From Streptomyces apocyni (GTDB taxonomy: Bacteria > Actinomycetota > Actinomycetes > Streptomycetales > Streptomycetaceae), in NCBI RefSeq assembly GCF_009739465.1, contig NZ_WHOM01000036.1, positions 62,001 through 126,000 of the forward strand: a DNA stretch of 64,000 bases, in the 5' to 3' direction. Shown here one piece after another: positions 42,596 through 51,643 of this stretch (its first letter is position 1; every line of letters begins with the position of its first letter). The position numbers and the translations under genes are program-made. The notes below the pieces were generated by a model. It ran no database searches. It had not been told where the DNA came from and worked only from the letters and a program-made list of their open reading frames with translations.

Positions 42596-43375
42596 ATGGC
42601 GCACACGGAGCTCCCCGAGCCGCGACTGCGGCACACCATCGACGGCGGAACCGCCACGGTCGTGATCGACCACCCGGCCAGGCGCAACGCCATGACCGCG
42701 GCGATGTGGCGGGCGCTGCCACCCCTGCTGGCCGACCTGGCGGCCGACCCGGCCGTGGGGGTACTCGTCCTGACCGGCACGGGCGGCACCTTCTGCGCGG
42801 GCGCGGACATCTCCGGGCTGCGTGCCTCCGCGGACGAGGCGCAGGAGCTGGCCGTACGAGCCGAGGAAGCGCTGGCGGCATTCCCGAAGCCGACGCTGGC
42901 CGCGGTGCGGGGCTTCTGTGTCGGCGGCGGGTGTCAGCTCGCCGCGGCCTGCGATCTGCGGTTCGCGGAGGAGGGCGCGTCGTTCGGGATCACTCCGGCG
43001 AAGCTGGGGATCGTGTACCCGGCGTCCTCCACCAGGCGGTTGGTATCGCTGGTGGGGCCCGCCACCGCCAAGTACCTGTTGTTCTCGGCTGAGTTGATCG
43101 GCACCGAGCGCGCGCTGCGGACCGGCCTGGTGGACGAGGTACTGCCCACGGGTGAACTGGGCAAGCGTGTCGGCGAGTTCGCGAGAATTCTGCTCAGCCG
43201 CTCCCGGCTGACGCAGGCAGCCGCCAAGGAGTTCGCGGCGGGCCGCGAGGACCGGGCGGCGTACTGGGCCGACCAGGCACGCGCCAGCGGCGACACCGCG
43301 GAGGGGGTCGCCGCGTTCCTGGAGCGCAGGGACCCGCGGTTCCCGTGGACCGCGGGTCCGGGCACGCCTCCCTGA
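42596..43375 (+). CDS. Enoyl-CoA hydratase/isomerase-family protein (crotonase fold)
   Basis: The 259-residue protein has the crotonase core: TFCAGADISGLRA (oxyanion-hole loop) and CVGGGCQLAAACDLRFA. In classical enoyl-CoA hydratases the two catalytic Glu lie in GGGCEL and FGQPE; here the positions read GGGCQL and FGITP, so normal hydratase chemistry is doubtful, and isomerase, dehalogenase or other crotonase activity is possible. The ATG at 42596 has no ribosome site and may be leaderless. It runs tail-to-tail into the DJ-1 gene with 9 bases between. Confidence 0.88.
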   Translation: MAHTELPEPRLRHTIDGGTATVVIDHPARRNAMTAAMWRALPPLLADLAADPAVGVLVLTGTGGTFCAGADISGLRASADEAQELAVRAEEALAAFPKPTLAAVRGFCVGGGCQLAAACDLRFAEEGASFGITPAKLGIVYPASSTRRLVSLVGPATAKYLLFSAELIGTERALRTGLVDEVLPTGELGKRVGEFARILLSRSRLTQAAAKEFAAGREDRAAYWADQARASGDTAEGVAAFLERRDPRFPWTAGPGTPP

Positions 43376-43384
43376 GAGGGATGC

Positions 43385-44011
43385 CTACGACGAGGCCGGG
43401 ACCTCCGCCCGGAACTTCTCCACCAGCACCGAGGGAGCCTTCGCGGGTGAGCCCGCGTCATACGGCGGCTGCGGGTCGTACTCGATCATGAGCTGCACGC
43501 CCTGCGCGTGCTCGTCACCCGCGATCTTCCCGGCCAGCGTCAGCCCCATGTCGATCCCCGCGGACACGCCCGCTCCGGTCACGTACTTGCCGTCGAAGAC
43601 GACGCGCTGGCCGGTCGGGGTGACGCCGTACTCCCTGATCGCGTCGAGCGCCAGCCAGTGGGACGTGGCCTCGCGGCCCTTGAGCAGACCGGCCGCCGCC
43701 AGCAGCAGGGAGCCGGTGCACACGGACGTCGTCCAGGTCGTGGCGGCATCGACGGTACGCAGCCAGTCGAGGAGCGCCTCGTCGTGGACCGGCACGTCAG
43801 GACCGCCCGGCACGACCAGGATGTCGGGTCGTGTCACCTCGGCGAACGACTTCCGCGCCACGAGCGTCAGACTCCCGGTGTCGTCCCCGACGGGGCCCGC
43901 CTGCTCGGCGACGAACACCGTCTCGGCGCCGGGCAGCGGGCTGAGTGCCTGGAAGGGGCCGACGGCGTCGAGTGCGGTGAAACCGTCGAAGAGGACTATC
44001 GCGATCTGCAT
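43385..44011 (-). CDS. DJ-1/PfpI family protein (copy A)
   Basis: A 208-residue class I glutamine-amidotransferase-like protein: IAIVLFDGFTALDAVGPFQ, VVPGGPDVPVHD, and the nucleophile elbow TSVCTGSLLLAAAGLL. It resembles the N-terminal domain of GlxA/AraC regulators and isonitrile-hydratase-type enzymes, but has no DNA-binding domain. It is about 70% identical by eye to the next upstream gene, so the two are a tandem duplication. The ATG at 44011 has GAAAGG upstream. Confidence 0.88.
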   Translation of the reverse strand: MQIAIVLFDGFTALDAVGPFQALSPLPGAETVFVAEQAGPVGDDTGSLTLVARKSFAEVTRPDILVVPGGPDVPVHDEALLDWLRTVDAATTWTTSVCTGSLLLAAAGLLKGREATSHWLALDAIREYGVTPTGQRVVFDGKYVTGAGVSAGIDMGLTLAGKIAGDEHAQGVQLMIEYDPQPPYDAGSPAKAPSVLVEKFRAEVPASS

Positions 44012-44080
44012 GGGTTGCCTTTCGTGGGTGTGGACGGGCTGGGTTGCCCCCTGGGCTCAGGGCTGGGCCTGGAGCTGGGC

Positions 44081-44716
44081 TCAGGGCTGGGGGTGGCGGC
44101 TGCGGGCGCGGTACTCGGCGACCAGGTCGGCGGGGGCATTGTGCGGCGCACCGGCGTCGTAGGGCGGCTGCGGGTCGTACTCGGTGAGCAGCTGGATGGA
44201 CTGGGCGGCCCGGTCTCCGGCCAGCTTTCCGGCGAGGGCCAGGCCCATGTCGATGCCCGATGAGACACCGGCCGCGGTGACGTACTTGCCGTCGAAGACG
44301 ACCCGTTCACCGGTGGGCTCGACGTCGAACCGCTTGATCGCGTCCAGCGCCAGCCAGTGGGACGTGGCCCTGCGGCCCTTGAGTAGACCGGCCGCCGCGA
44401 GCAGCAGGGAGCCGGTGCACACGGACGTCGTCCAGGTGGTCGTGGCGTCGACCGCGCGCAGCCATGCGAGGAGGGCCTCGTTCGTCATCTGCGGGGTCTG
44501 GCCCGGGCCGCCGGGGACCACGACGACGTCGGGTCTGGTGACGTCGGCGAAGGACCGGTCCGCGACGAGGGTGAGGCTGCCGGAGTCGTTGCGTACGGGT
44601 CCGGGCCGCTCGGCGACGAAGACGGTCTCGGCACCGGGGACGCGCGCCAGGATCTCGTAGGGCCCCACCGCGTCCAGGGCGGTGAAGCGATCGAAGAGGA
44701 CGAGCGCGATCTGCAT
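44081..44716 (-). CDS. DJ-1/PfpI family protein (copy B)
   Basis: The 211-residue paralogue of the downstream gene: IALVLFDRFTALDAVGPYE, VVPGGPGQTPQM and TSVCTGSLLLAAAGLL. Both copies retain the elbow Cys and the SHWLALDAI segment. The two genes and the GlxA-type regulator before them lie on one strand with 48-69-base gaps, and all three share the same domain, so one ancestor has probably given rise to a regulator and two enzymes or sensors. The ATG at 44716 also follows a GAAAGG. Confidence 0.88.
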   Translation of the reverse strand: MQIALVLFDRFTALDAVGPYEILARVPGAETVFVAERPGPVRNDSGSLTLVADRSFADVTRPDVVVVPGGPGQTPQMTNEALLAWLRAVDATTTWTTSVCTGSLLLAAAGLLKGRRATSHWLALDAIKRFDVEPTGERVVFDGKYVTAAGVSSGIDMGLALAGKLAGDRAAQSIQLLTEYDPQPPYDAGAPHNAPADLVAEYRARSRHPQP

Positions 44717-44764
44717 GGGGGCTGCCTTTCGTGGGTGCGCGGGGCGCGGGGCGCGGCGGGCGTG

Positions 44765-45730
44765 TCAGTCGGTGGTGGGGCGGAAGCGGCGGCGGTATTC
44801 GGCCGGGGAGGTGCCGAGTGCCTTGACGAAGGCGCGGCGCATCGCTTCGGGGGTGCCGTAGCCGCTGGCGCGGGAGATCTCGCCGACGCCGTCCGGGGTG
44901 TCCTCCAGGAGGCGGCGGGCGTGTTCCAGGCGGACCCGTTCGACGTACCGGCCTGGGGTCGTGCCGCTCTCGGCGTGGAAGGCGCGGGCGAAGTGCCGGG
45001 GGGAGAGCCTGGCGCGGGCGGCCAGTGACGCGACCGTGAGATCGGCGCTCGGGTGCTCGGTGATCCACTGCTGGACTTCGCGCAGGGGTTCACGCTGGGC
45101 GGTCTGCGCGGCGAGTTGGGCGCTGAACTGGGCCTGGTTGCCCGGGCGGCGCAGGAACACCACCAGGTAGCGGGCCACGGTCAGCGCCGTGTCGCGGCCC
45201 AGGTCCTCCTCGACGAGGGCGAGCGCGAGGTCGATGCCCGCGGTCACTCCGGCTGACGTGGCGATCTTGCCGTCGCGTACGTAGATGGGGCCCGGGTCCA
45301 CCTCGACCTCGGGGTGGGCGGCGGCCAGGGTGTCGCAGTACGCCCAGTGGGTAGTCGCCCTGCGGCCGTCGAGCAGCCCGGCCGCCGCCAGCAGGACCGC
45401 GCCCGTGCAGACCGAGACGATCCGCTCGGCGCGCGGGGCGTGTTCGCGTAACCAGGCCACCAGCTGCGGGTCGAGGAGACGGGTCCCGTGGCCGCCCGGC
45501 ACCAGCAGGGTGTGCGGTACGGGCGCGTCCGCGAGGGCGTGGTCGGGGACCAGGGTGAGCCCGCTGGAGGTGCGGACCGGGCCGCCGTCCAGGGAGGCGG
45601 TACGGACCCGGTAGGCCCCGGCCGGGTCCCCGCGGGCCGCGCCCGCGCCGTTGAACACCTCGACCGGGCCCGTGACATCGAGACTCTGGACGTCCTCGAA
45701 GAGGACGACCAGCACCGTGCGCTGCGCCAT
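44765..45730 (-). CDS. GlxA-family AraC-type regulator
   Basis: The 321-residue protein joins an N-terminal DJ-1/PfpI domain (VLVVLFEDVQSLDVTGPVEV; LLVPGGHGTRL; VSVCTGAVLLAAAGLLDG) to a C-terminal AraC helix-turn-helix pair (DLTVASLAARARLSPRHFAR and GVGEISRASGYGTPEAMRRA). GlxA-type regulators activate or repress adjacent genes on binding a metabolite. The two downstream DJ-1 proteins are the obvious targets. The start is ATG 45730; ATG 45739 is an alternative. Confidence 0.92.
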   Translation of the reverse strand: MAQRTVLVVLFEDVQSLDVTGPVEVFNGAGAARGDPAGAYRVRTASLDGGPVRTSSGLTLVPDHALADAPVPHTLLVPGGHGTRLLDPQLVAWLREHAPRAERIVSVCTGAVLLAAAGLLDGRRATTHWAYCDTLAAAHPEVEVDPGPIYVRDGKIATSAGVTAGIDLALALVEEDLGRDTALTVARYLVVFLRRPGNQAQFSAQLAAQTAQREPLREVQQWITEHPSADLTVASLAARARLSPRHFARAFHAESGTTPGRYVERVRLEHARRLLEDTPDGVGEISRASGYGTPEAMRRAFVKALGTSPAEYRRRFRPTTD

Positions 45731-45853
45731 GGTGGCCATTCTTCGGGAGCCCGCCCAGGGCAGCAATGACGAATACCCCACCTTTCCTGCCATCGAGCCG
45801 GAATGCCACGCTCCGGCCTTTCCGTCATACGTACCAGTCGGTACGGTGCGGCC

Positions 45854-46717
45854 ATGACCTCACTTCCCGCGTACGCCGGACGCCGCTGCCACAACGTGCT
45901 CAACCCACTGCACTCCACCGTGTACTTCTCGCCCGACTACCAGAAGGAGCTGGCATCGGCCGGTGTCGCCGACCGCAGGGCCTCGACGTTCGTCGGACGG
46001 GCCGCGGCGCTCGGCAAGGTCGGGCCCGGCGTCGTCGCCGCTGCCTTCTACAACTACAGCTACGACCTGATCTGTGAGGTCGTGCCGTCGGTGTGGCAGT
46101 CGACCACGCCCGAGGACGTGGTCGCCGCCCGGCTCCGTACCGCCGACACGACGCTGCGCCGGCTGCTCGGCGAGCAGGCCATAGCCTCGGACGACATGGC
46201 CGAGGCCGCCCGCCTCGCGCTGCGCGCCGCCGAGGCCTGCACCCGCCACGCCCGGCCGCTGTACGCCGCGCACGCCGACCTGCCAGTGCCCGACGAGCCG
46301 CACCTCGCCCTCTGGCACGCCGCCACCCTGCTGCGCGAGCACCGGGGCGACGGGCATCTCGCGGTGCTGCTCGACGCCGGGCTCGGCCCGGTGGAGGCGC
46401 TGGTGAGCCACACGGCGACCGGCAAGGGCATGAACCCCAGGTGGATCCTGGCCACGCGGGGCTGGACCCAGGAGGACTGGGACGCGGCCGTCGCGCGGCT
46501 ACGCGCGCGTGGGCTGCTGGACGCCGACGGCGAGCCGACCGGGGCGGGGACCGCCCTGCGCAAGGAGATCGAGCTGACGACCGACCGGCTGGACGCGGCC
46601 CCGTACGAGCACCTGGGCGCGGCGGGCGTGGAACGCCTCACCGAGCTGGCGACGGGGTTCACCACGACCGCGCTGGGCGCGGGGGCGTTCCCCGCGGACC
46701 TGGTCGGCAAGGGCTGA
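45854..46717 (+). CDS. SCO6745-family protein, function unknown
   Basis: This 287-residue, mostly helical protein starts TSLPAYAGRRCHNVLNPLHS, with TVYFSP following. It contains FVGRAAALGKVGPGVVAAAF and SHTATGKGMNPRWILATRGW. I recognise it as the actinobacterial 'SCO6745 family', whose role is not known. Position-specific features include a conserved Cys/His near the start and a C-terminal winged-helix-like part (TQEDWDAAVARLRARGLLD), which suggests DNA or ligand binding. The ATG at 45854 has no strong ribosome site. Confidence 0.8.
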   Translation: MTSLPAYAGRRCHNVLNPLHSTVYFSPDYQKELASAGVADRRASTFVGRAAALGKVGPGVVAAAFYNYSYDLICEVVPSVWQSTTPEDVVAARLRTADTTLRRLLGEQAIASDDMAEAARLALRAAEACTRHARPLYAAHADLPVPDEPHLALWHAATLLREHRGDGHLAVLLDAGLGPVEALVSHTATGKGMNPRWILATRGWTQEDWDAAVARLRARGLLDADGEPTGAGTALRKEIELTTDRLDAAPYEHLGAAGVERLTELATGFTTTALGAGAFPADLVGKG

Positions 46718-46813
46718 CCTGCCGGGACCCCACGGCCGGGGCTGATCCCCCGATGACGGTGCCACCTGCCACAATGCTGACTTCAAGCTCAGCGAGAAGG
46801 CGGTACGGGAATC

Positions 46814-49330
46814 GTGACAACAGAACTGCCACCCACCGTAGGGTCCATCGAGAGCAGGATCGCCCAGGAGCTCGGCGTACGGGAGCGGCAGGTGCGGGCG
46901 GCGGTCGAGCTGCTCGACGGCGGGTCGACCGTGCCCTTCATCGCGCGCTACCGCAAGGAGGCGACCGAGCTCCTCGACGACACCCAGCTGCGCACGCTGG
47001 AGGAGCGGCTGCGGTATCTGCGGGAGCTCGAGGAGCGGCGTACGGCGATCGTCGAGTCGGTACGGGAGCAGGGCAAGCTGACCGACGAGCTGCGGGCCCG
47101 TATCGACGCGGCGGACACCAAGGCGCGGCTTGAGGACATCTACCTCCCGTACAAGCCCAAGCGCCGCACCAAGGCGCAGATCGCCCGGGAGGCGGGCCTT
47201 GAGCCGCTCGCCGACGGACTGTTCGGGGACCCTGGGGTGGAACCCCTGGCCGCCGCCGCGGCGTTCGTGGACACCGACAAGGGCGTCGCGGACCCGCAGG
47301 CCGCGCTCGACGGCGCGCGGGCGATCCTCACCGAGCGGTTCAGCGAGGACGCGGACCTGATCGGTGAGGTGCGCGAGCGGATGTGGAAGCGGGGGCGGCT
47401 GGCGGCCAAGGTGAAGGACGGCAAGGAGACCGAGGGCGCCAAGTTCGCGGACTACTTCGACTTCGCCGAGCCGTTCACGGCCCTGCCCTCGCACCGGGTG
47501 CTCGCGATGCTCCGGGGTGAGAAGGAGGGCGTACTGGACCTGACCCTGGAGCCCGAGGAGCCGGACGCCGCCGTCGTGGAGGGCCGTGCGGCCGTCTCGT
47601 CGTATGAGGGCATCATCGCCCGGCACTTCGGCATCGCCGACCGTGGCCGCCCCGGGGACGGCTGGCTGCTCGACACGGTGCGCTGGGCCTGGCGCACCCG
47701 GATCCTGGTGCATCTGGGCATCGACCTGCGGCTGCGGCTGCGGACGGCCGCCGAGGACGAGGCGGTCCGGGTCTTCGCGTCCAACCTGCGGGACCTGCTG
47801 CTCGCCGCCCCGGCCGGGACGCGCGCGACGCTGGGGCTCGACCCGGGGCTCCGTACGGGCGTGAAGGTCGCCGTCGTCGACGCGACCGGCAAGGTCGTCG
47901 CAACCGACACGATCTACCCGCACGTACCGGCCAACAAGTGGGACGAGGCGCTGGCCAGCCTGGCGCGGCTCGCCCAGGAGCACGCGGTCGAACTGATCGC
48001 CATCGGCAACGGCACCGGGTCCCGTGAGACCGACAAGCTGGCCGGTGAACTGATCTCCAAGCACCCCGAGCTGAAGCTGACCAAGGTCATGGTGTCGGAG
48101 GCGGGCGCCTCGGTGTACTCCGCCTCCGCCTTCGCGTCCCAGGAGCTGCCGGATCTCGATGTGTCGCTGCGCGGCGCCGTCTCGATCGCGCGGCGGCTCC
48201 AGGACCCGCTGGCCGAACTGGTGAAGATCGACCCCAAGTCGATCGGTGTCGGCCAGTACCAGCACGATCTGTCCGAGGTGAAGCTGTCCCGTTCCCTGGA
48301 CGCGGTCGTGGAGGACTGTGTGAACGGCGTTGGGGTGGACGCGAACACCGCGTCCGCGCCGCTGCTCGCCCGGGTGTCGGGCATCGGCGCCGGGCTCGCC
48401 GAGAACATCGTGGCGCACCGGGACGCCAACGGCCCGTTCACGGCGCGGAAGGCGCTCAAGGACGTGGCGCGGCTCGGCCCGAAGGCGTACGAGCAGTGCG
48501 CGGGCTTTCTGCGGATCCGCGGCGACGACCCGCTGGACGCCTCCAGCGTCCACCCCGAGGCGTACCCGGTGGTGCGGCGGATGGTGAAGGCGACGGGCGG
48601 CGAGGTCGCCTCGCTGGTCGGTAACGGCGCGGCGCTGCGCTCGCTGCGGGCCGAGGACTTCGTGGACGACACCTTCGGTCTGCCGACGGTGACGGACATC
48701 CTGCGTGAGCTGGAGAAGCCGGGCCGGGACCCGCGGCCCGCGTTCAAGACGGCCTCCTTCAAGGAGGGCGTGGAGAAGATCGGCGACCTCGCGTCCGGGA
48801 TGGTGCTGGAGGGCGTGGTCACGAACGTGGCGGCGTTCGGTGCCTTTGTGGACGTCGGAGTGCACCAGGACGGTCTGGTGCATGTCTCGGCCATGTCGAA
48901 GACGTTCGTGAAGGACCCGCGGGATGTGGTGAAGCCCGGCGACATCGTCAAGGTGAAGGTCCTGGAAGTCGACATCCCGCGCAAGCGGATCTCGTTGACG
49001 CTGCGGCTGGACGACGAGGCGACGGACCGGTCTTCCGGGCCGGGCTCCGAGTCCCGTTCCCGTTCCGGCCAGGAGGCCAGGGCCGCGAAGGGCGGCGGCC
49101 AGCGCCGGGAGCGCGGCCAGGGCGGCGGCCGTCCGCCCGCGCAGCGTGGCAGTGGCAGTGGCAGTGGCAGTGGCAGTGGCAGTGGCAGCGGTGGCGGTGG
49201 CGGTGGCGGTGGCCGACGTGGTGGCGCCGCCGGTGGTGGCGGTGGCCGTCAGGCGCCGCCTCCGGCGAACAGTGCGATGGCGGACGCGCTGCGCAAGGCG
49301 GGCATCGTCGACCCCAAGCGGGGCCGCTGA
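46814..49330 (+). CDS. tex: Tex-family RNA-binding transcription accessory protein
   Basis: The 838-residue protein has the whole Tex architecture: N-terminal helical domain ([20 protein letters not shown]), a YqgF-like nuclease fold ([19 protein letters not shown]), a helix-hairpin-helix region ([20 protein letters not shown]), and an S1 RNA-binding domain ([20 protein letters not shown]). Tex binds nucleic acids and influences transcription; it is non-essential in most bacteria. The C-terminal 100 residues are Gly/Arg/Ser-rich with a (GS)n tract encoded by a 6-bp repeat. The start is GTG 46814. Confidence 0.95.
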   Translation: MTTELPPTVGSIESRIAQELGVRERQVRAAVELLDGGSTVPFIARYRKEATELLDDTQLRTLEERLRYLRELEERRTAIVESVREQGKLTDELRARIDAADTKARLEDIYLPYKPKRRTKAQIAREAGLEPLADGLFGDPGVEPLAAAAAFVDTDKGVADPQAALDGARAILTERFSEDADLIGEVRERMWKRGRLAAKVKDGKETEGAKFADYFDFAEPFTALPSHRVLAMLRGEKEGVLDLTLEPEEPDAAVVEGRAAVSSYEGIIARHFGIADRGRPGDGWLLDTVRWAWRTRILVHLGIDLRLRLRTAAEDEAVRVFASNLRDLLLAAPAGTRATLGLDPGLRTGVKVAVVDATGKVVATDTIYPHVPANKWDEALASLARLAQEHAVELIAIGNGTGSRETDKLAGELISKHPELKLTKVMVSEAGASVYSASAFASQELPDLDVSLRGAVSIARRLQDPLAELVKIDPKSIGVGQYQHDLSEVKLSRSLDAVVEDCVNGVGVDANTASAPLLARVSGIGAGLAENIVAHRDANGPFTARKALKDVARLGPKAYEQCAGFLRIRGDDPLDASSVHPEAYPVVRRMVKATGGEVASLVGNGAALRSLRAEDFVDDTFGLPTVTDILRELEKPGRDPRPAFKTASFKEGVEKIGDLASGMVLEGVVTNVAAFGAFVDVGVHQDGLVHVSAMSKTFVKDPRDVVKPGDIVKVKVLEVDIPRKRISLTLRLDDEATDRSSGPGSESRSRSGQEARAAKGGGQRRERGQGGGRPPAQRGSGSGSGSGSGSGSGGGGGGGGRRGGAAGGGGGRQAPPPANSAMADALRKAGIVDPKRGR
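49148..49189 (+). repeat. 6-bp tandem repeat (GGCAGT) in tex
   Basis: Six perfect units plus one variant unit encode a Gly-Ser run in the disordered tail of Tex. The period is a multiple of three, so copy-number change keeps the frame. Confidence 0.95.
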
Positions 49331-49384
49331 CGGCGGAGCCTGGCAGTTCTCACGGCCCCGGCAGTCCTCACGGCCCCAGTGGTC

Positions 49385-50416
49385 CTAGCGGGTCATCGGG
49401 GCCGCCAGGACGCTGCCCGTCGCGCGGGCCACGATGAAGGACTGGCCCTTGGTGGCCTTCGCCGTGAGGGCGATGTGGTGGGTGCCGGGGGTCAGGACGT
49501 CGTCGAAGAGGTCGTGGGTGTGCGTGCGGTACAGAATGTCGAGCCGGTACGCGGTCAGCCGGACCCGGCAGGTGGAGGTGACCTCGACCTCCACCGTGCC
49601 GGACGCCGCGACCAGCCGGGTGAGTCTGCGCCGCGCTGACGGGCTGCGGTCCAGGGCGTCTTCGATCTGGGCGACCAGCAGCGGCGTGATCGGGGCGAGC
49701 CCGTTCACGTACGCCACCTCGACGCCCGCGCGGTCGAACGCGGCCCGTACGGTGTCGCGCTGGGCGTCGGTCACGGCCCGCCCGAACGCCACCGCCCCAT
49801 AGGTGCTGAGCTCTTCGGGCGGGATGCCGGACGCGTCCTGGACGATCTCCGCGCCGATGCCGATGATGCGCAGGGCCCCGGCCAGCTTGGCGAGAACCGC
49901 TGCCCTGGCTCCGATCAGCAGGACCCGGCGGCGCGCGGCGGGCTCCGTATCGCTGAGCAGCCGCCGTAGTTCGCCTCGGTACTCCTCGCCGCGGAACCGG
50001 AACGGGCCTATCCCGTGGTATCCGTTGCGTTCCAGGTCCGCGCGTTCCTCGGTCTGCCAGGCGAAGTCCCGCCAGACGTAGTCGTCGCGCCCGTCGCCGG
50101 TCCGCTCGATCACCGCCGTGACAGCGCCGCAGCCGAGCTCCTCACACTCGGGGCAGCCGTAGATGACGTACCGGCCGTCGGTCAGCGGCGCCTCGGCCTC
50201 CAGGAGCAACCGCCGTACATGCGCGGTGAAGATCGCTGGCGGGATGTCCGAGGCCAGGGGTGACACGGCGTCCAGGTCGGAGAGCTGGAACAGCAGCGGG
50301 CGTCCGGCCACGATGAAGTCGAGGAAGTCCCGGTGGACTTGGTAGTCACCGTTGGCGAGGACCCCGCCGGCACGGATCGCCGGAGCCAGGCCGAAGGTGG
50401 TGTACTCGGCAGACAT
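49385..50416 (-). CDS. Conserved protein of unknown function with CPEC motif
   Basis: I do not recognise a characterised family in this 343-residue protein. It has a cysteine motif YGCPECEELGCGAV at about residues 85-100 (three Cys, a possible metal site), an FRGEEYRGELRRLL segment, and a Rossmann-like middle part (RRVLLIGARAAVLAKLAGAL; GIGAEIVQDASG). The C-terminal 80 residues look beta-rich (VEVEVTSTCRVRLTAYRLDI). No signal peptide or membrane helix is seen. The ATG at 50416 has a weak ribosome site. It is transcribed divergently from the DAAO-like gene with 83 bases between. Confidence 0.7.
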   Translation of the reverse strand: MSAEYTTFGLAPAIRAGGVLANGDYQVHRDFLDFIVAGRPLLFQLSDLDAVSPLASDIPPAIFTAHVRRLLLEAEAPLTDGRYVIYGCPECEELGCGAVTAVIERTGDGRDDYVWRDFAWQTEERADLERNGYHGIGPFRFRGEEYRGELRRLLSDTEPAARRRVLLIGARAAVLAKLAGALRIIGIGAEIVQDASGIPPEELSTYGAVAFGRAVTDAQRDTVRAAFDRAGVEVAYVNGLAPITPLLVAQIEDALDRSPSARRRLTRLVAASGTVEVEVTSTCRVRLTAYRLDILYRTHTHDLFDDVLTPGTHHIALTAKATKGQSFIVARATGSVLAAPMTR

Positions 50417-50499
50417 GATCTGAGTATCCCCACCTGAGCGGCGATCTGAGCGCGGCATCGGTGATTCCGCTGTCACCGGATGGGACGTAGGGTCCGGAC

Positions 50500-51483
50500 A
50501 TGCGTACGGATGTGATCGTGGTGGGCGGCGGCGTCATCGGTCTGACCACCGCCGTGGTGCTGGCCGAGCGCGGCGTCCGGGTACGGCTGTGGACGCGGGA
50601 CGAGGCCGAGGACACCACGTCGGCGGTGGCCGGTGGCCTGTGCTGGCCGTACCGCAGTGAACCCCGCGAGCTCGTCGAGGGCTGGGCGGTGCGTTCGCTG
50701 CGCGTGTACGAGGCGCTGGCGAACGACAGCGCCACGACCGGCGTGCGGCTGGTGCCGGGCACCATGGCGGACACTCCGCTGTCCGCGTTCCCGCACTGGT
50801 CCGCCCAGCTCCCCGGGCTGCGCGAGGCGCGCCCGGACGAGCTGCCCGAGGGCTTCGGCCAGGGGCTGCGCGCGACGGTTCCGCTGCTCGACATGCCGGT
50901 CTATCTGCGGTACCTGCACGGCCGGTTGGCGCGCGCGGGCGCTCGCGTGGAGCGGCGTACGGTCGCCGACCTCAGGGAGCCCGCGGCCGAGGCGGGCGTC
51001 GTGGTCAACTGCGCGGGGCTCGGGGCACGGGAGCTGGTACCCGACCGCGCGGTGCGCCCGGTGCGCGGGCAGCTGGTCCTGGTCGAGAACCCCGGGATCG
51101 ACGCGTGGTTCGTGGCCACCGAGTCCCCCACGGAGTCCCCGGCCACGCCCCCGGCCAAGTCCTCGACGGAGACGACCTACGTACTGCCGCAGCCGTACGG
51201 GGTGGTGCTCGGCGGCACCGCCCACGACGACGCCTGGGACCTCACGCCCGACCCGGCGACAGCGGAGGCGATCGTCAAACGCTGCTCCCGCGTACACCCC
51301 GCGCTCGCCGGGGCGCGGGTCATCGGCCACCGCGTGGGGCTGCGGCCGGTGCGGGACGCGGTACGGATCGAGCGGGAGCGGACCGAGGGCGGCGGCCTGC
51401 TGGTGCACCACTACGGACATGGCGGCGCGGGCGTGACGGTGGCATGGGGGTGTGCGCAGGCGGCTGCCGACCTGGTGAGCTGA
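50500..51483 (+). CDS. FAD-dependent D-amino-acid oxidase-like protein
   Basis: The 327-residue protein begins with the FAD motif VIVVGGGVIGLTTAVVLAERG and ends with the DAAO signature HHYGHGGAGVTVAWGCA. AGGLCWPYRSEP and VVVNCAGLGARELV are also typical. DAAO-type enzymes oxidise D-amino acids to keto acids with peroxide release. A Ser/Thr/Pro-rich loop of about 18 residues near position 205 is an insertion compared with the usual fold. The ATG at 50500 starts directly at the flavin motif. Confidence 0.9.
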   Translation: MRTDVIVVGGGVIGLTTAVVLAERGVRVRLWTRDEAEDTTSAVAGGLCWPYRSEPRELVEGWAVRSLRVYEALANDSATTGVRLVPGTMADTPLSAFPHWSAQLPGLREARPDELPEGFGQGLRATVPLLDMPVYLRYLHGRLARAGARVERRTVADLREPAAEAGVVVNCAGLGARELVPDRAVRPVRGQLVLVENPGIDAWFVATESPTESPATPPAKSSTETTYVLPQPYGVVLGGTAHDDAWDLTPDPATAEAIVKRCSRVHPALAGARVIGHRVGLRPVRDAVRIERERTEGGGLLVHHYGHGGAGVTVAWGCAQAAADLVS

Positions 51484-51643
51484 CCTGAGGGCGTGTGGCT
51501 AGGCCCGTATGGGGACCGGCGTCGGCGCCGCCGATACACCTGCTGTCTCTTGTCTGTACAGGTGAAGGACTACCCACAAGTAACTCTGGCTGGTTTGATG
51601 TGCCCGCATCCGTTCCCCCACGATGATCGGGAGAGGTTCACCC

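Noticed and set aside
46499..48883. 794-codon open frame antisense to tex
   Set aside because: A frame complementary to a well-conserved gene; its length comes from the scarcity of AT-rich stop codons in high-GC DNA.
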